This document shows, one piece after another, positions 50,691 to 59,663 of a stretch of DNA of 64,000 bases (within the stretch, counting starts at the first letter, position 1; every line of letters begins with the position of its first letter). This DNA is from Nocardioides sp. Root122 (GTDB lineage Bacteria; Actinomycetota; Actinomycetes; Propionibacteriales; Nocardioidaceae), in NCBI RefSeq assembly GCF_001425025.1, contig NZ_LMDE01000010.1, forward strand, positions 640,212 through 704,211, given 5' to 3'. The notes beneath the pieces are model-generated. The model saw nothing but the letters and a program-made list of their open reading frames with translations. It was not told the origin of the DNA and did not search any database. A program made the position numbers and the translations under genes.

Positions 50691-52193
50691 ATGCGTGGGT
50701 GGGCCCAGTCGATCACGGCTGCTCTGCTGGTCGTGCTCGTCGCCACCCTCGCGACGGTGACCGCCAACGGCGACGGCACGACGGCCGACTCGGTCAGCCT
50801 CGTCCAGACGACGCAGGACCCGTCCCGCACCGCCGACGCGAAGGCGTCGCGCCCGAACGTCGTGTTCGTGCTCACCGACGACATGCGCGACGACGACCTC
50901 GACCGCATGCCGATCACCCGCCGCCTGCTCGCCGACGAGGGGATGGAGTTCACGGACGCCATCTCGCCGCACCCGCTGTGCTGCCCCGCACGCGCCCAGC
51001 TGGCCACCGGCCAGTACGCCCAGAACAACGGCGTCCAGCACAACCGCGGCGTCCACGGCGGGTTCCAGGCCCTCGACCCGACCCACGAGGCGAGCTCGTG
51101 GTTCCGCGACGCCGGCTACCGCACCGGGTTCGTCGGCAAGTTCCTCAACGGCTACGGCCCCCGCGACGTACGCCCTGCCGGCTGGACCCGCTGGGACGCC
51201 CTCACCCGCGGCGTCTACGACTACGTCGACTTCTCGATGACCGGCGACGGCGACCCGCAGCGCTACACCGACAGCTACATCACCTCGGTGATCGAGAAGC
51301 ACACCAACGACGACGTCCGCGACTTCGCGGCGACGGGCGACCCGTTCGTGGTCTACGCCTGGCACCTCGCCCCGCACTACCGGATCTCACCGGAGGGCGG
51401 ACGTGGCCTGCCGCCGGCCGCTCCGCAGGACGAGGGGATGTTCCGCGACGACCGGCCCGCGTCGTTCGACGACCCGGCGTTCAACGAGGACGACGTCACC
51501 GACCAGCCCGCCTACCTGCGCCACCTGTCGCCCGTCTCCCCCGCCGAGGTCAGCGCCGAGAACACCGCGCGGCTCGAGGCGCTCCAGTCCGTCGACCGGG
51601 CCGTCGGCTCGCTGGTGGAGACGCTCGACGAGCAGGGCGTGCTGGACGACACCTACATCGTGTTCTCCAGCGACAACGGCTACTCCCTGGGTGAGCACCG
51701 CTTCGTCGGCAAGGACGTGCTCACCGACGAGGCCCTGCAGGTTCCCCTGCTGGTGCGCGGCCCCGGGATCGCGCCGGGCAGCACCTCCGACCTCCCGGTG
51801 ACCCTCGTGGACCTGCCGGCGACCTTCGCCGCGTTGACGGGCGTCTCCCCCGCCTGGCAGGTCGACGGCACCTCGCTGCTGCCGACCCTGCGCGGACAGG
51901 ACCAGGACTTCCGCGACACCACGCTCATCCAGACCGGTCGCACGCTCGGCGACGGCTGGTCGCACCGCGGCGTGCGGACCAGCCGCTACCTCTACGGCAC
52001 CGACGGCACCGACGGGTTCCTCTACGACCTGCTGCTCGACCCCGACGAGATGGTCAACCGGATCGACGATCCCGACTACGCCGAGGTGCAGACGGCGCTC
52101 GAGCTGCGTCGCAGCGAGCTGGTGACCTGCGCGGGCTGGACCTGCAACCAGGTGTTCGGGCCGGTGCCCGACCCGTCGTCGCCCACCCCGTGA
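50691..52193 (+). CDS. exported sulfatase
   Basis: 500 aa. A signal peptide or N-terminal anchor (SITAALLVVLVATLATVTANG) then a sulfatase domain: metal ligands in NVVFVLTDDMRDDDL, the formylglycine site Cys97-x-Pro-x-Arg in PLCCPARAQLATG, YIVFSSDNGYSLGEHR further on. Resembles N-acetylglucosamine-6-sulfatase/arylsulfatase types; acts outside the membrane on sulfate esters. A formylglycine-generating enzyme is needed and is not in this window. ATG 50691 chosen because GAAGGA is 9 nt upstream. A CCCCGA-TCGGGG dyad is in the leader (50630-50643). Confidence 0.85.
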   Translation: MRGWAQSITAALLVVLVATLATVTANGDGTTADSVSLVQTTQDPSRTADAKASRPNVVFVLTDDMRDDDLDRMPITRRLLADEGMEFTDAISPHPLCCPARAQLATGQYAQNNGVQHNRGVHGGFQALDPTHEASSWFRDAGYRTGFVGKFLNGYGPRDVRPAGWTRWDALTRGVYDYVDFSMTGDGDPQRYTDSYITSVIEKHTNDDVRDFAATGDPFVVYAWHLAPHYRISPEGGRGLPPAAPQDEGMFRDDRPASFDDPAFNEDDVTDQPAYLRHLSPVSPAEVSAENTARLEALQSVDRAVGSLVETLDEQGVLDDTYIVFSSDNGYSLGEHRFVGKDVLTDEALQVPLLVRGPGIAPGSTSDLPVTLVDLPATFAALTGVSPAWQVDGTSLLPTLRGQDQDFRDTTLIQTGRTLGDGWSHRGVRTSRYLYGTDGTDGFLYDLLLDPDEMVNRIDDPDYAEVQTALELRRSELVTCAGWTCNQVFGPVPDPSSPTP

Positions 52194-53263
52194 GCGAGGT
52201 CCTCCACCAGGTCCTCCCGGTCGCGGTCTTCCTCGTCGCGATCACCGTGACGGCGGAGGTCGCGCAGCTCGCCGGCGTCTTCGACGTCGCCGCGCACGCC
52301 ATGGCCCGCCGGGCTCGTCACCGGGTGGTGCTGCTCTGGCTGACGTTCGCCGGGCTGGCCGTGGTGAGCACGATCGTGCTGAGCCTCGACACCACCGCGG
52401 TGCTGCTGACCCCGGTGGGCCTGGCCATCGCCGGGCAGACCGGCATCGCACCGATGCCCTTCGCGCTGACCACGCTGTGGATCGCCAACACCGGCTCGCT
52501 GCTGCTCCCCGTCTCCAACCTCACCAACCTGCTCGCGGTCCACCGCTTCGAGGACCTCGGTGCCGGCCACGGTGACTACGTACGCACCGCGGCCCTGCCC
52601 GCCGTCACCGCGATCGTCGCCACGCTGGTCCTCATCGGCGTCCTCCAGCGCCGTGCCCTGCGCGGGACCTACGCCGTCGACCCGCCCGCCGACCCGCACG
52701 ACCGCACCCTGCTGGTCGTCGCGGCCGTGGTCTGCCTGGGGATCGGACCGCTGTTCGCGGTGGGCGTGGAGCCTGCCGTCGTCGCACTGGCCTCGGCGAC
52801 CCTGCTGCTCGCCGCCCTGCTGTGGCGCGCCCCGTCGATGGTCCGCGAGGTCCGGCCGCCGTGGCTGATGGCGGGCGCCTTCGTCGTCGTCGCCGGGCTC
52901 CTGCGGGCCGCCCAGGCCGAGGGCCTGCTCGACTGGCTCGCTCCCGCTGTCGGGACGGGCACGCGCCCGCTCGACCTGCTGCACCTCTCCGGCGCGTCGG
53001 CGCTCGCGGCGAACCTGGTGAACAACCTCCCGGCCTACCTCCTGGTCGAGCCCGCCGCCGCGGACGACGTACGACGCCTCGTGGCGACCCTCGTCGGGGT
53101 CAACGCCGGCGCCCTCGTCACCCCCTGGGCGTCGCTGGCGACGCTGCTCTGGCTCCAGCGCTGCCGCTCCGCGGGGCTCCGAGTGCCCCTGCTCAGGCTC
53201 GCCGGCTGGGGTGCGCTCTGCGCCGCCGTCTGCGTGACGGCGGCGACCCTCACGATCCACTGA
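52190..53263 (+). CDS. ArsB/NhaD-superfamily anion permease
   Basis: 357 aa, about ten membrane helices; shorter than typical ArsB (about 420). Recognisable are TVTAEVAQLAGVFDVAA, SLDTTAVLLTPVGLAIAG, WIANTGSLLLPVSNLTNLLA and NLVNNLPAYLLVEPA, the two inverted-repeat Asn/Thr hairpins of the ion transporter superfamily. Substrate unknown (arsenite, sulfate or dicarboxylate possible). GTG overlaps the sulfatase stop (GTGA): a sulfate/anion exporter linked to the sulfatase is conceivable. Confidence 0.75.
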   Translation: MSEVLHQVLPVAVFLVAITVTAEVAQLAGVFDVAAHAMARRARHRVVLLWLTFAGLAVVSTIVLSLDTTAVLLTPVGLAIAGQTGIAPMPFALTTLWIANTGSLLLPVSNLTNLLAVHRFEDLGAGHGDYVRTAALPAVTAIVATLVLIGVLQRRALRGTYAVDPPADPHDRTLLVVAAVVCLGIGPLFAVGVEPAVVALASATLLLAALLWRAPSMVREVRPPWLMAGAFVVVAGLLRAAQAEGLLDWLAPAVGTGTRPLDLLHLSGASALAANLVNNLPAYLLVEPAAADDVRRLVATLVGVNAGALVTPWASLATLLWLQRCRSAGLRVPLLRLAGWGALCAAVCVTAATLTIH

Positions 53264-53285
53264 GCGCCCCTGCCCGGCTGCTCGG

Positions 53286-53291
53286 GATACT
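53286..53291 (+). promoter_or_regulatory. -10 box of the PLP dehydratase gene
   Basis: GATACT, 6 nt before the GTG at 53298. Confidence 0.4.
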
Positions 53292-53297
53292 GGGGCC

Positions 53298-54224
53298 GTG
53301 ACGATCACGCGCGAGGACGTGCTGGCTGCCCGCGACCGGATCGACGGTCGCGTGCGCCGTACTCCCCTCCTCCAGCCGGCCGGCCGCGACTCCGTGTGGC
53401 TCAAGTGCGAGCACCTGCAGCACTGCGGGGTGTTCAAGACCCGGGGTGCGTTCAACCGTCAGCTCGCTGCCCTCGAGCGCGGCGAGCTCGGCGACGCCGG
53501 GATCGTCGTCGCGTCCGGCGGCAACGCCGGACTGGCACAGGCCTTCGCCGCCCGCGAGCTCGGCATCCGCGCCACGGTGTTCGTCCCCGTGACGGCACCC
53601 GAGGTCAAGGTCCGCCGCATCGAGGCCTACGGCGCCGAGGTCCGCAGGGTCGGCCGGGAGTACGCCGAGGCGTTCGAGGCCGCCGTCGCCTTCGGCGAGG
53701 AGCAGGGCGCGACCTTCGCGCACGCCTACGACCAGCCGGACGTGGCCGCCGGGGCCGGGACGCTGGCCGAGGAGGTCCTCGCGGACGAGCCCGCCATCGA
53801 CACCGTCGTCGTGGCCGTGGGCGGCGGCGGGCTCTACGCCGGTGTCGCCGCGGCGCTGCGCGGACGCGCCCGCGTGGTCGCGGTCGAGCCCGTCCTCGCC
53901 CCCACCCTGCACCGCGCGATCGAGGCGGGACGCCCGGTCGACGTCGAGGTGTCGGGCGTCGCGGCCGACTCGCTCGGTGCCCGACGCGTCGGTGACCTCG
54001 CCTTCGCGGCCCAGCAGGCCGAGGCCCCGGTCTCCGTGCTCGTCAGCGACGACGACATCGTCGCGGCCCGCGCCCGCCTCTGGCAGGACCACCGGATCGT
54101 CTCGGAGCACGGCGCGGCCGCGGCGATGGCGGCCCTGCTCGCCGGGGCGTACGTGCCGGCTCCCGGCGAGCGGGTGGCGGTGGTCGTCTGCGGCGCCAAC
54201 ACCGATCCGGCCACGCTGGCGTAG
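53298..54224 (+). CDS. PLP-dependent threonine/serine dehydratase-like enzyme
   Basis: 308 aa, fold type II PLP enzyme. The PLP lysine is in FKTRGAFN; the phosphate-binding loop is VAVGGGGLYAG; SGGNAGLAQAFAAREL is the substrate loop. Domain content matches the catalytic domain of threonine deaminase without a regulatory ACT tail, so a catabolic serine/threonine dehydratase or racemase is likely. Convergent with the PLD-like gene. Confidence 0.87.
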   Translation: MTITREDVLAARDRIDGRVRRTPLLQPAGRDSVWLKCEHLQHCGVFKTRGAFNRQLAALERGELGDAGIVVASGGNAGLAQAFAARELGIRATVFVPVTAPEVKVRRIEAYGAEVRRVGREYAEAFEAAVAFGEEQGATFAHAYDQPDVAAGAGTLAEEVLADEPAIDTVVVAVGGGGLYAGVAAALRGRARVVAVEPVLAPTLHRAIEAGRPVDVEVSGVAADSLGARRVGDLAFAAQQAEAPVSVLVSDDDIVAARARLWQDHRIVSEHGAAAAMAALLAGAYVPAPGERVAVVVCGANTDPATLA

Positions 54225-54249
54225 GCGCGCCACCGCGGCCGGTCAGGGA

Positions 54250-55728
54250 TCAGTCGGACTCCCAGTAGGGACCCTTCCGGTAGCCGTCGCGCTCGATCGT
54301 GGTGACCGGCCGGCGCTCGGTGACGAAGGTCCGGCGCAGCACGCCGTCGTCGCCGCGCACCATCCGCGCCACTCGGAAGCTGGCGTAGGTCGTGGTGTAG
54401 GCGTTGCGGCTGTTGCGCTTGTGGTCCCACTGGTAGTTGAAGTTCCTGAGGTACTTCCTCGTCAGCTTCTTGCCACGGATGGTGAACCACGTCTCGTCGT
54501 TGCCGGTGCTGAGGCTGGCCCAGTTGGACGACCCGGTGAGCACCATGTTCGTGTCCCTGACACCGTTGTAGGTGCCCTGGATGGCGAAGTACTTCTGGTG
54601 GCTGTAGTAGCTCAGGATCAGGTCGTCCTTGCCGTCGTGGTTGAGGTCGTAGTTGTCGTCGGGGTTGAAGTCCAGCCCCGTCGAGCGCAGCGGGATGCGG
54701 CCGCGCCGCGTGGGCGCACCGAGGATCTTCTTGGTGTGGTAGCCGATGAGGCCGTAGCTCACGCGGAAGCGGCACCCCTCGGCGAACTTCTGCCGGATCG
54801 CCGCGGCGAGGTAGTCGCCCCGCCTGCCGCGCATGGTGTGCATCGACAGCGCGAGACGCGTGCGGGTGATGCCGCCGGCCCCGTCGGGGGTCACGCACTG
54901 GATCTTGTCGAGCATGTCGATGACGAGGTCGTTCCTCGGGCCCGCCGGCTTCGGGAAGGCCCACACGGTGTGCTTGTCGACCGAGTCGTCACAGGCCGCC
55001 CCGCGCGGGGAGCCGCAGAAGGACCGCGGCGGCTGGCGCGTGGAGTGGTCCTTCGCCATGTCGTTGAACAGCGAGACGAACTGGCGGAAGAGCGTGTGGT
55101 CGCCCGAGGTGAAGTAGAGGTCGTTCCACTGGTGGATGGCGGCGTTGAGCATCATGTTGGCCGACCCGACCGCGATGACGTCGCGCGAGCGCCCGGCCCG
55201 GGAGAACGAGTAGAACTTCGTGTGCATGTTGTTGTACTGGTTCGCCTTGCTGCGGCAGCCGGCCTTGCACCGGTAGATGAAGCTGTCGGCCCCGCGGCGG
55301 GCACCGATCTCGGCGCGGATCACCCGCATCGCCTTGGTGTACTGGTGGTCGTTGAGCAGCATCTGCACCTTGACCCCCCTGCGGTGGGCGGCGACGAGCG
55401 CCTTCGCGACCGGCATCCGGTCGAAGGAGTAGACCGCGATGCGGATCGTCGACCCGCGCGGCGTGTGACGGATGGTCTGGATGACCTTCCGCTCGATGGT
55501 GAAGTAGCCCTTCTTGCGGTGCGGGTCGTTGAAGAACGGACCGCGAGGCGCCGTCCACCGCTCACGCTGCGCGCGGTCGCGCTGTGCTGTCACGGTGGGG
55601 GGCGCGGCCGCCGCGACGGACGACGGGGCGCGGCCGCCGCCGTCGGCAGCGCTCGCGGCAGGGATCGCCATCACCGGCCCTCCCAGCACCAGGCACAGGG
55701 CGAACAGGACAAACGACGACCTCGACAC
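54250..55728 (-). CDS. secreted phospholipase D-like protein
   Basis: 492 aa. A signal peptide (FVLFALCLVLGGPVMAIPAA) precedes two PLD half-sites: MHTKFYSFSRAGRSRDVIAV then GSANMM (first HxK motif), and SHQKYFAIQ...TGSSNW (second). Spacing is unusual, and the Asp after HxK in classical HKD is not evident, so nuclease/phospholipase activity is probable but not sure. Several Cys suggest extracellular disulfides. GTG 55728 has GGAAGG upstream. Its 5' region is shared with the divergent lysin-like gene. Confidence 0.75.
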   Translation of the reverse strand: MSRSSFVLFALCLVLGGPVMAIPAASAADGGGRAPSSVAAAAPPTVTAQRDRAQRERWTAPRGPFFNDPHRKKGYFTIERKVIQTIRHTPRGSTIRIAVYSFDRMPVAKALVAAHRRGVKVQMLLNDHQYTKAMRVIRAEIGARRGADSFIYRCKAGCRSKANQYNNMHTKFYSFSRAGRSRDVIAVGSANMMLNAAIHQWNDLYFTSGDHTLFRQFVSLFNDMAKDHSTRQPPRSFCGSPRGAACDDSVDKHTVWAFPKPAGPRNDLVIDMLDKIQCVTPDGAGGITRTRLALSMHTMRGRRGDYLAAAIRQKFAEGCRFRVSYGLIGYHTKKILGAPTRRGRIPLRSTGLDFNPDDNYDLNHDGKDDLILSYYSHQKYFAIQGTYNGVRDTNMVLTGSSNWASLSTGNDETWFTIRGKKLTRKYLRNFNYQWDHKRNSRNAYTTTYASFRVARMVRGDDGVLRRTFVTERRPVTTIERDGYRKGPYWESD

Positions 55729-56033
55729 GACACACCTTCCCGCCGCCCACGGCGACGCCTCTTCCATGCTGACCCATCCGATTGTTCGTCACGGGTGGTG
55801 AGGCGCTGTCCGCGGACGCGTCCGAGCGACCGCAGGGACGGCTCCCCACCTGGCAGGAGACGCACGCCGAACAGGAAAGGTTGTGAGAGGTACGTCCGGG
55901 GGCGCGACCGGGCCCGTCCGTCCGCGGGCGAGGACGCATCCGACCACCTCCCACCACGCCCTGCCATCGCCAAGATTGGGGCAATTCCGGGGGGTTTCTT
56001 TACCCATGGCTCGAGCGGGAGGAACGTCGGCAG
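55729..56033. other. 305-bp divergent intergenic region
   Basis: Separates the PLD-like gene from the nuclease/peptidase/muramidase gene. It lacks a convincing -35/-10 pair for either side. A T-rich patch GGTTTCTTTACC lies at about 55994-56005 and GGGAGGAA (56018-56025) is the ribosome site of the plus-strand gene. No repeat or RNA structure was recognised. Confidence 0.4.
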
Positions 56034-58649
56034 ATGGCGTTCCGCGGGGGCCACTCCGGCTCCGGCGGTGAGCGCCCGGGGGGAACCATGGCTGAACAGA
56101 CGACCGTCCTGACCACGAACGGACTGCTGACCGCGGGCGGACCCGCGCCGCCAGTCACCTCGTCACGTCCGGCACAGGGCGGGACGGGCGCTCCGCCGTC
56201 GGCGGTGCAGACCTTCCGACTGCTCACCGCCAACGTCCAGTCGTTCCCGCCGACCGCGATCACCCTCGACCAGGCGCGCCAGGACCTGCGGGCCAACGCC
56301 GCTGACGGCGACCTGGTCCTGCTCCAGGAGATCGACACGCGCTACCGGCGCCTCGTGCTCGAGGAGTTCCCGAGCACCAGCTGGCACGTCTTCTTCGGCC
56401 CCCGGGCGAACCACTCCCCCATCGCCGTGCGCCGCGACGCCTTCGACGTCCTCGACGAGCACGCACTGCAGGTGCACCCGGGCGTTGCGAAGGTCAACGA
56501 GCCGCGCTACCTCACCCATGTCCACCTCCGGCACCGGGCGCTCGGCGTCGAGCTGCACGCGGTCAACCTGCACCTCGTCTCGGGCGCCTTCCACAAGCCA
56601 CCGAAGCCGGACGCCGAGGCACGGCAGGCCGAGTGGCGCCGGGGCATGGACAAGCACGACCGCTACGTCGCCCGCCTGGTCGCGACCGGCGCCCCCGTCG
56701 TCTGCGGCGGCGACTACAACCGCCAGCTCCGCGCGTTCCGTCCGCAGATCCAGGCACTCGGCGCTGGCCGCCGGGTGTCGTTCGGGGTCGACCTCGCCTC
56801 GATCGACCTGATCTGGTTCGTCGACGGCGTCTCCGCCATCTGGGCCGAACGCGGCCGCGCGACATTCCGCAGCCGCGAGGGACGGCCCCCGCCGAAGCGC
56901 AACAGCGACCACGCGGCGCGGCAGGCGACGCTCGCGCTGGCGCGCGTCGGTGTCGACACCGCTCCCGACCCCGTCGTCATCGCGCCGGACGGGTCGAGCG
57001 CCACGAAGGCGCAGTCGAAGAAGGACCGCAAGCGCAAGCGCAAGGTCGTTTCCTTCGCCCCGCAGGGGCAACAGGCGGGCCAGGTGCTCGTCGACGGGCT
57101 CGCGGGCTCGTCGGGGACCGCGTTCGCCGGGCCTGTGGACCAGCCGTTCGCGCTCACCGAGTTCGGCGACACCGTCCCCAAGCGCGTCGACTGGAAGACC
57201 AGGGCCGCGCTGGAGGAGGCCGAGCGCCGCCTGGACTACCGGCTGACCGTCGTCCAGGGGTCCTACAACAACGGACGGGTGAAGGCCTCCGGCCCGACGC
57301 ACGACGGCGGCGGTGTCGTCGACCTGCTCGCCTGGGACTGGCGGCGCAAGGTCACGGTGCTGCGCGAGATCGGGTTCGCCGCGTGGTACCGCCCCGCCCG
57401 ACCGGGACTGTGGGGCGCGCACATCCACGCCGTGCTGATCGATCATGGTCGGCTGGACCCGAGCGCCGCCGCGCAGGTCGTGGCGTACCGAGCCGGGCGC
57501 GACGGACTGAAGGGCGGTCGGTCCGACGACTTCCCACGACCCAGCCCGATCCCGGTGTTCTCCTACCCACCTGTGGTGCCCGGCCCGACGATGCCCGCCG
57601 ACGGCGAGGCGCGCCGTCGCGCCTCGGTCGCGCCGCTGGGCCGCCCGTACCCTCCCAACCGCTCCCTCGACGGCATCGACATCAGCCACCACCAGTCGGG
57701 CCGGCTCGACCTCACCGCCGCCAAGCGGGCGGGACTGCGGTGGATGTACGTCAAGGCGACGGAGGGGACGTCGTTCAAGGACAAGACCCATCGCGGGCGG
57801 GTCAGGCAGGCACGCTCGAGCGGTCTGCCGGTCGGTGCCTACCACTTCGCCCGTCCCGAGGGACGCGACGCCGCTGCCGAGGCCCGGTTCTTCCTGGCGA
57901 ACATCGACCTGCGTGCCGGGGACATGGTGCCGATGCTCGACCTCGAGGACATCGGCGACCTCACCCTCCCCCAGCTCACCGAGTGGACCGGGGTGTGGGT
58001 GCGCACCGTCAACCAGGAGATCAGGCGGAAGGGCCTGAGCGGCAAGCCCCTCATCTACACGCCCTTCAACCTCACCCACGGATTCGGGTGCCTGCTGTGG
58101 GTGGCGCGCTACAGCGACGACTTCCGCGCGCCGGTGATCCCGACGCCGTGGAAGCGCGCGGCCATCTGGCAGCACTCCAACGGCAGGTTCGGTCCCGTGA
58201 AGAGCGTGCCCGGCGTCGGGCACGTCGACGTGAACGCGATGCACCCCGACCTGCCCCTGTCCGCGCTGCGGCTCCGGCCCGCGGGACGCCCGGCGCGGCC
58301 GGGCCGAGGCAGGCCGACGCCGTCGGACACCCAGCCCGTGGTGGCGGCGCCGGTGGACGTCGTGCAACCCGTCGTGCCTGTCGCACCCGTCACCCCCGCC
58401 GTCCCCGTCCAGCCGACCGCTGTCGTCCAGCCGGCCATCCAGCCCGCGCCCACCGTCACGACCTCGGAGGTCCGAGGTGCACCGGGACAGCCGGGCGCGA
58501 TCACCGTCACCGTCACGGTGCCGGTCCCGCCGGCACCGGCACCCGTGCTCGTCCATCCCGACCTCGGCCCCCTGGAGGAGCAGCTCGCGCTCGCCGCGCG
58601 CAGCCTCCAGGGTGCGATCGAGGCCGTTCCCGAAAGGCCAGGACCATGA
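56034..58649 (+). CDS. EEP nuclease - M15-like peptidase - GH25 muramidase fusion protein
   Basis: 871 aa, no signal peptide. Residues 60-305: complete endonuclease/exonuclease/phosphatase domain with TANVQ (66-70), QE (98-99), H180, GGDYN (225-229), ID (257-258) and NSDH (290-293). A lysine/arginine patch KKDRKRKRK (329-337) follows. Residues 400-470: M15-like zinc peptidase signs, H423-x6-D430 (THDGGGVVD) and HIH at 463-465. Residues 545-740: GH25 muramidase (LDGIDISHHQ, MLDLED, IWQHS). A Pro/Val tail (755-815) ends in a helix. It overlaps a holin-like gene by 4 bp. ATG 56088 (MAEQTTVL) is an alternative start. Looks like a phage endolysin fused to a DNase. Confidence 0.8.
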   Translation: MAFRGGHSGSGGERPGGTMAEQTTVLTTNGLLTAGGPAPPVTSSRPAQGGTGAPPSAVQTFRLLTANVQSFPPTAITLDQARQDLRANAADGDLVLLQEIDTRYRRLVLEEFPSTSWHVFFGPRANHSPIAVRRDAFDVLDEHALQVHPGVAKVNEPRYLTHVHLRHRALGVELHAVNLHLVSGAFHKPPKPDAEARQAEWRRGMDKHDRYVARLVATGAPVVCGGDYNRQLRAFRPQIQALGAGRRVSFGVDLASIDLIWFVDGVSAIWAERGRATFRSREGRPPPKRNSDHAARQATLALARVGVDTAPDPVVIAPDGSSATKAQSKKDRKRKRKVVSFAPQGQQAGQVLVDGLAGSSGTAFAGPVDQPFALTEFGDTVPKRVDWKTRAALEEAERRLDYRLTVVQGSYNNGRVKASGPTHDGGGVVDLLAWDWRRKVTVLREIGFAAWYRPARPGLWGAHIHAVLIDHGRLDPSAAAQVVAYRAGRDGLKGGRSDDFPRPSPIPVFSYPPVVPGPTMPADGEARRRASVAPLGRPYPPNRSLDGIDISHHQSGRLDLTAAKRAGLRWMYVKATEGTSFKDKTHRGRVRQARSSGLPVGAYHFARPEGRDAAAEARFFLANIDLRAGDMVPMLDLEDIGDLTLPQLTEWTGVWVRTVNQEIRRKGLSGKPLIYTPFNLTHGFGCLLWVARYSDDFRAPVIPTPWKRAAIWQHSNGRFGPVKSVPGVGHVDVNAMHPDLPLSALRLRPAGRPARPGRGRPTPSDTQPVVAAPVDVVQPVVPVAPVTPAVPVQPTAVVQPAIQPAPTVTTSEVRGAPGQPGAITVTVTVPVPPAPAPVLVHPDLGPLEEQLALAARSLQGAIEAVPERPGP

Positions 58650-58972
58650 ACCCGATCACCACTGCTGCCAGCCTGCTGCGCGACCTCCCCGCACCCGTCC
58701 GTAGGACGATCTACACCGTCCTCGCGCTCATCGGCGCCGTGCTCGCCGGTCTCGTCGCCGTCGGGGTCGACACGATCGGCTCCCTCACCGTCGACCGGAT
58801 GCTGCAGGTGTACGCCTACCTGTCACCGCTGATGGGCGTCGTCGCCGTCGCGAACGTGACGCCGGGCGAGGGCGACGAGCTGCCGCTCGTGGACTTCGAC
58901 GAGGACAGCGACCTGTCGTCGTTCGAGCCGGTTGGCGACGAGAGCGACGTGTTCGCCGGGGCCACCACCTGA
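58646..58972 (+). CDS. small holin-like membrane protein
   Basis: 108 aa. Two hydrophobic segments (IYTVLALIGAVLAGLVAVGV, about 21-41; YLSPLMGVVAVANV, about 57-70) and a long acidic tail (GEGDELPLVDFDEDSDLSS). The size, topology and 4-bp overlap (ATGA) with the muramidase fusion match a phage holin beside an endolysin. Holin activity is inferred, not shown by a family motif. Confidence 0.6.
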   Translation: MNPITTAASLLRDLPAPVRRTIYTVLALIGAVLAGLVAVGVDTIGSLTVDRMLQVYAYLSPLMGVVAVANVTPGEGDELPLVDFDEDSDLSSFEPVGDESDVFAGATT

Positions 58973-59009
58973 GAGCTGGTGGCCCGCCGGCGCGCTGCTC
59001 CTCGGGAGC

Positions 59010-59150
59010 TCAGGGCACGCCGTGCCTGCCCGCCCGGGGTTCCGGCCCGTAGGGCTCGAGGGGTCCGTCGTCGGAGCTCGGCTGGTGCTCGGGGGGTGTG
59101 GAGTCGGGCACCGGGGTGGCCAGGCCGTACTGGTAGGTGTGCGTGCGCAC
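59010..59150 (-). CDS. small hypothetical protein (46 aa)
   Basis: Starts at a GTG with AAAGGA 7 nt upstream and encodes VRTHTYQYGLATPVPD then a Pro/Glu-rich tail. No known domain. Support rests on the ribosome site and protein-like composition only. Confidence 0.35.
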   Translation of the reverse strand: MRTHTYQYGLATPVPDSTPPEHQPSSDDGPLEPYGPEPRAGRHGVP

Positions 59151-59288
59151 GTGAATGTCCTTTGCGAGGTCGTGAGGGCGCAGGCCGACGTCGCCCGAGC
59201 AGCAGGCGCACGCGCTCGCGTGGCCCGGCGGGTGACGACCAGCCCGCGTTGCCAGCGGCATACGGCCTGCTGGCGGGTGTGTCGACGG

Positions 59289-59483
59289 TCAGGCCGGGAC
59301 GGGCGGTGCGCGGTCGACGCTGCGTCGCAGCACGTCGAGACCACGGACACCGCGTGCTTCCTCGCTGAGCCGCAGGGCGGCCAGGGCGGCGCCGGTCGGC
59401 ACGCGCGACAGGACGGCGTGACGCTCGAGCAGCGGCGCCGCGGAGGGCAGGTCGATGAGCTCGTCGCGAGACCGAACGTCCAT
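59289..59483 (-). CDS. small ANTAR-like helical protein (64 aa)
   Basis: ATG at 59483 with GGAGG 5 nt upstream. Composition (LLERHAVLSRVPTGAALAAL, RLSEEARGVRGLDVLRRSVD) resembles the three-helix ANTAR RNA-binding fold (A...L..R.G....A...LR..A). No sensor domain. Could be a fragment of a GAF-ANTAR regulator or an independent small protein. Confidence 0.5.
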   Translation of the reverse strand: MDVRSRDELIDLPSAAPLLERHAVLSRVPTGAALAALRLSEEARGVRGLDVLRRSVDRAPPVPA

Positions 59484-59663
59484 GTCGGCCTCCGATCCTC
59501 GTCGCGACACGACCCCAGGACGAGGTCATGGTGCTCAGGCGATGACAGGCACCCTAGGCAACTCCCCCACCCGAAGCCATTCGGCGCTGGTCCGCGCGCG
59601 CCCGCGTCCCCGAGCTCGCGCCGGTCTTCTGCGCCCCTCGGACCGAGGTGGTCGTGGATCCGG

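Noticed and set aside
56034..58972. Prophage remnant.
   Set aside because: Only the lysin and holin-like genes are phage-like; no integrase, capsid, tail, terminase or att repeats were seen around them, so a prophage is not supported.
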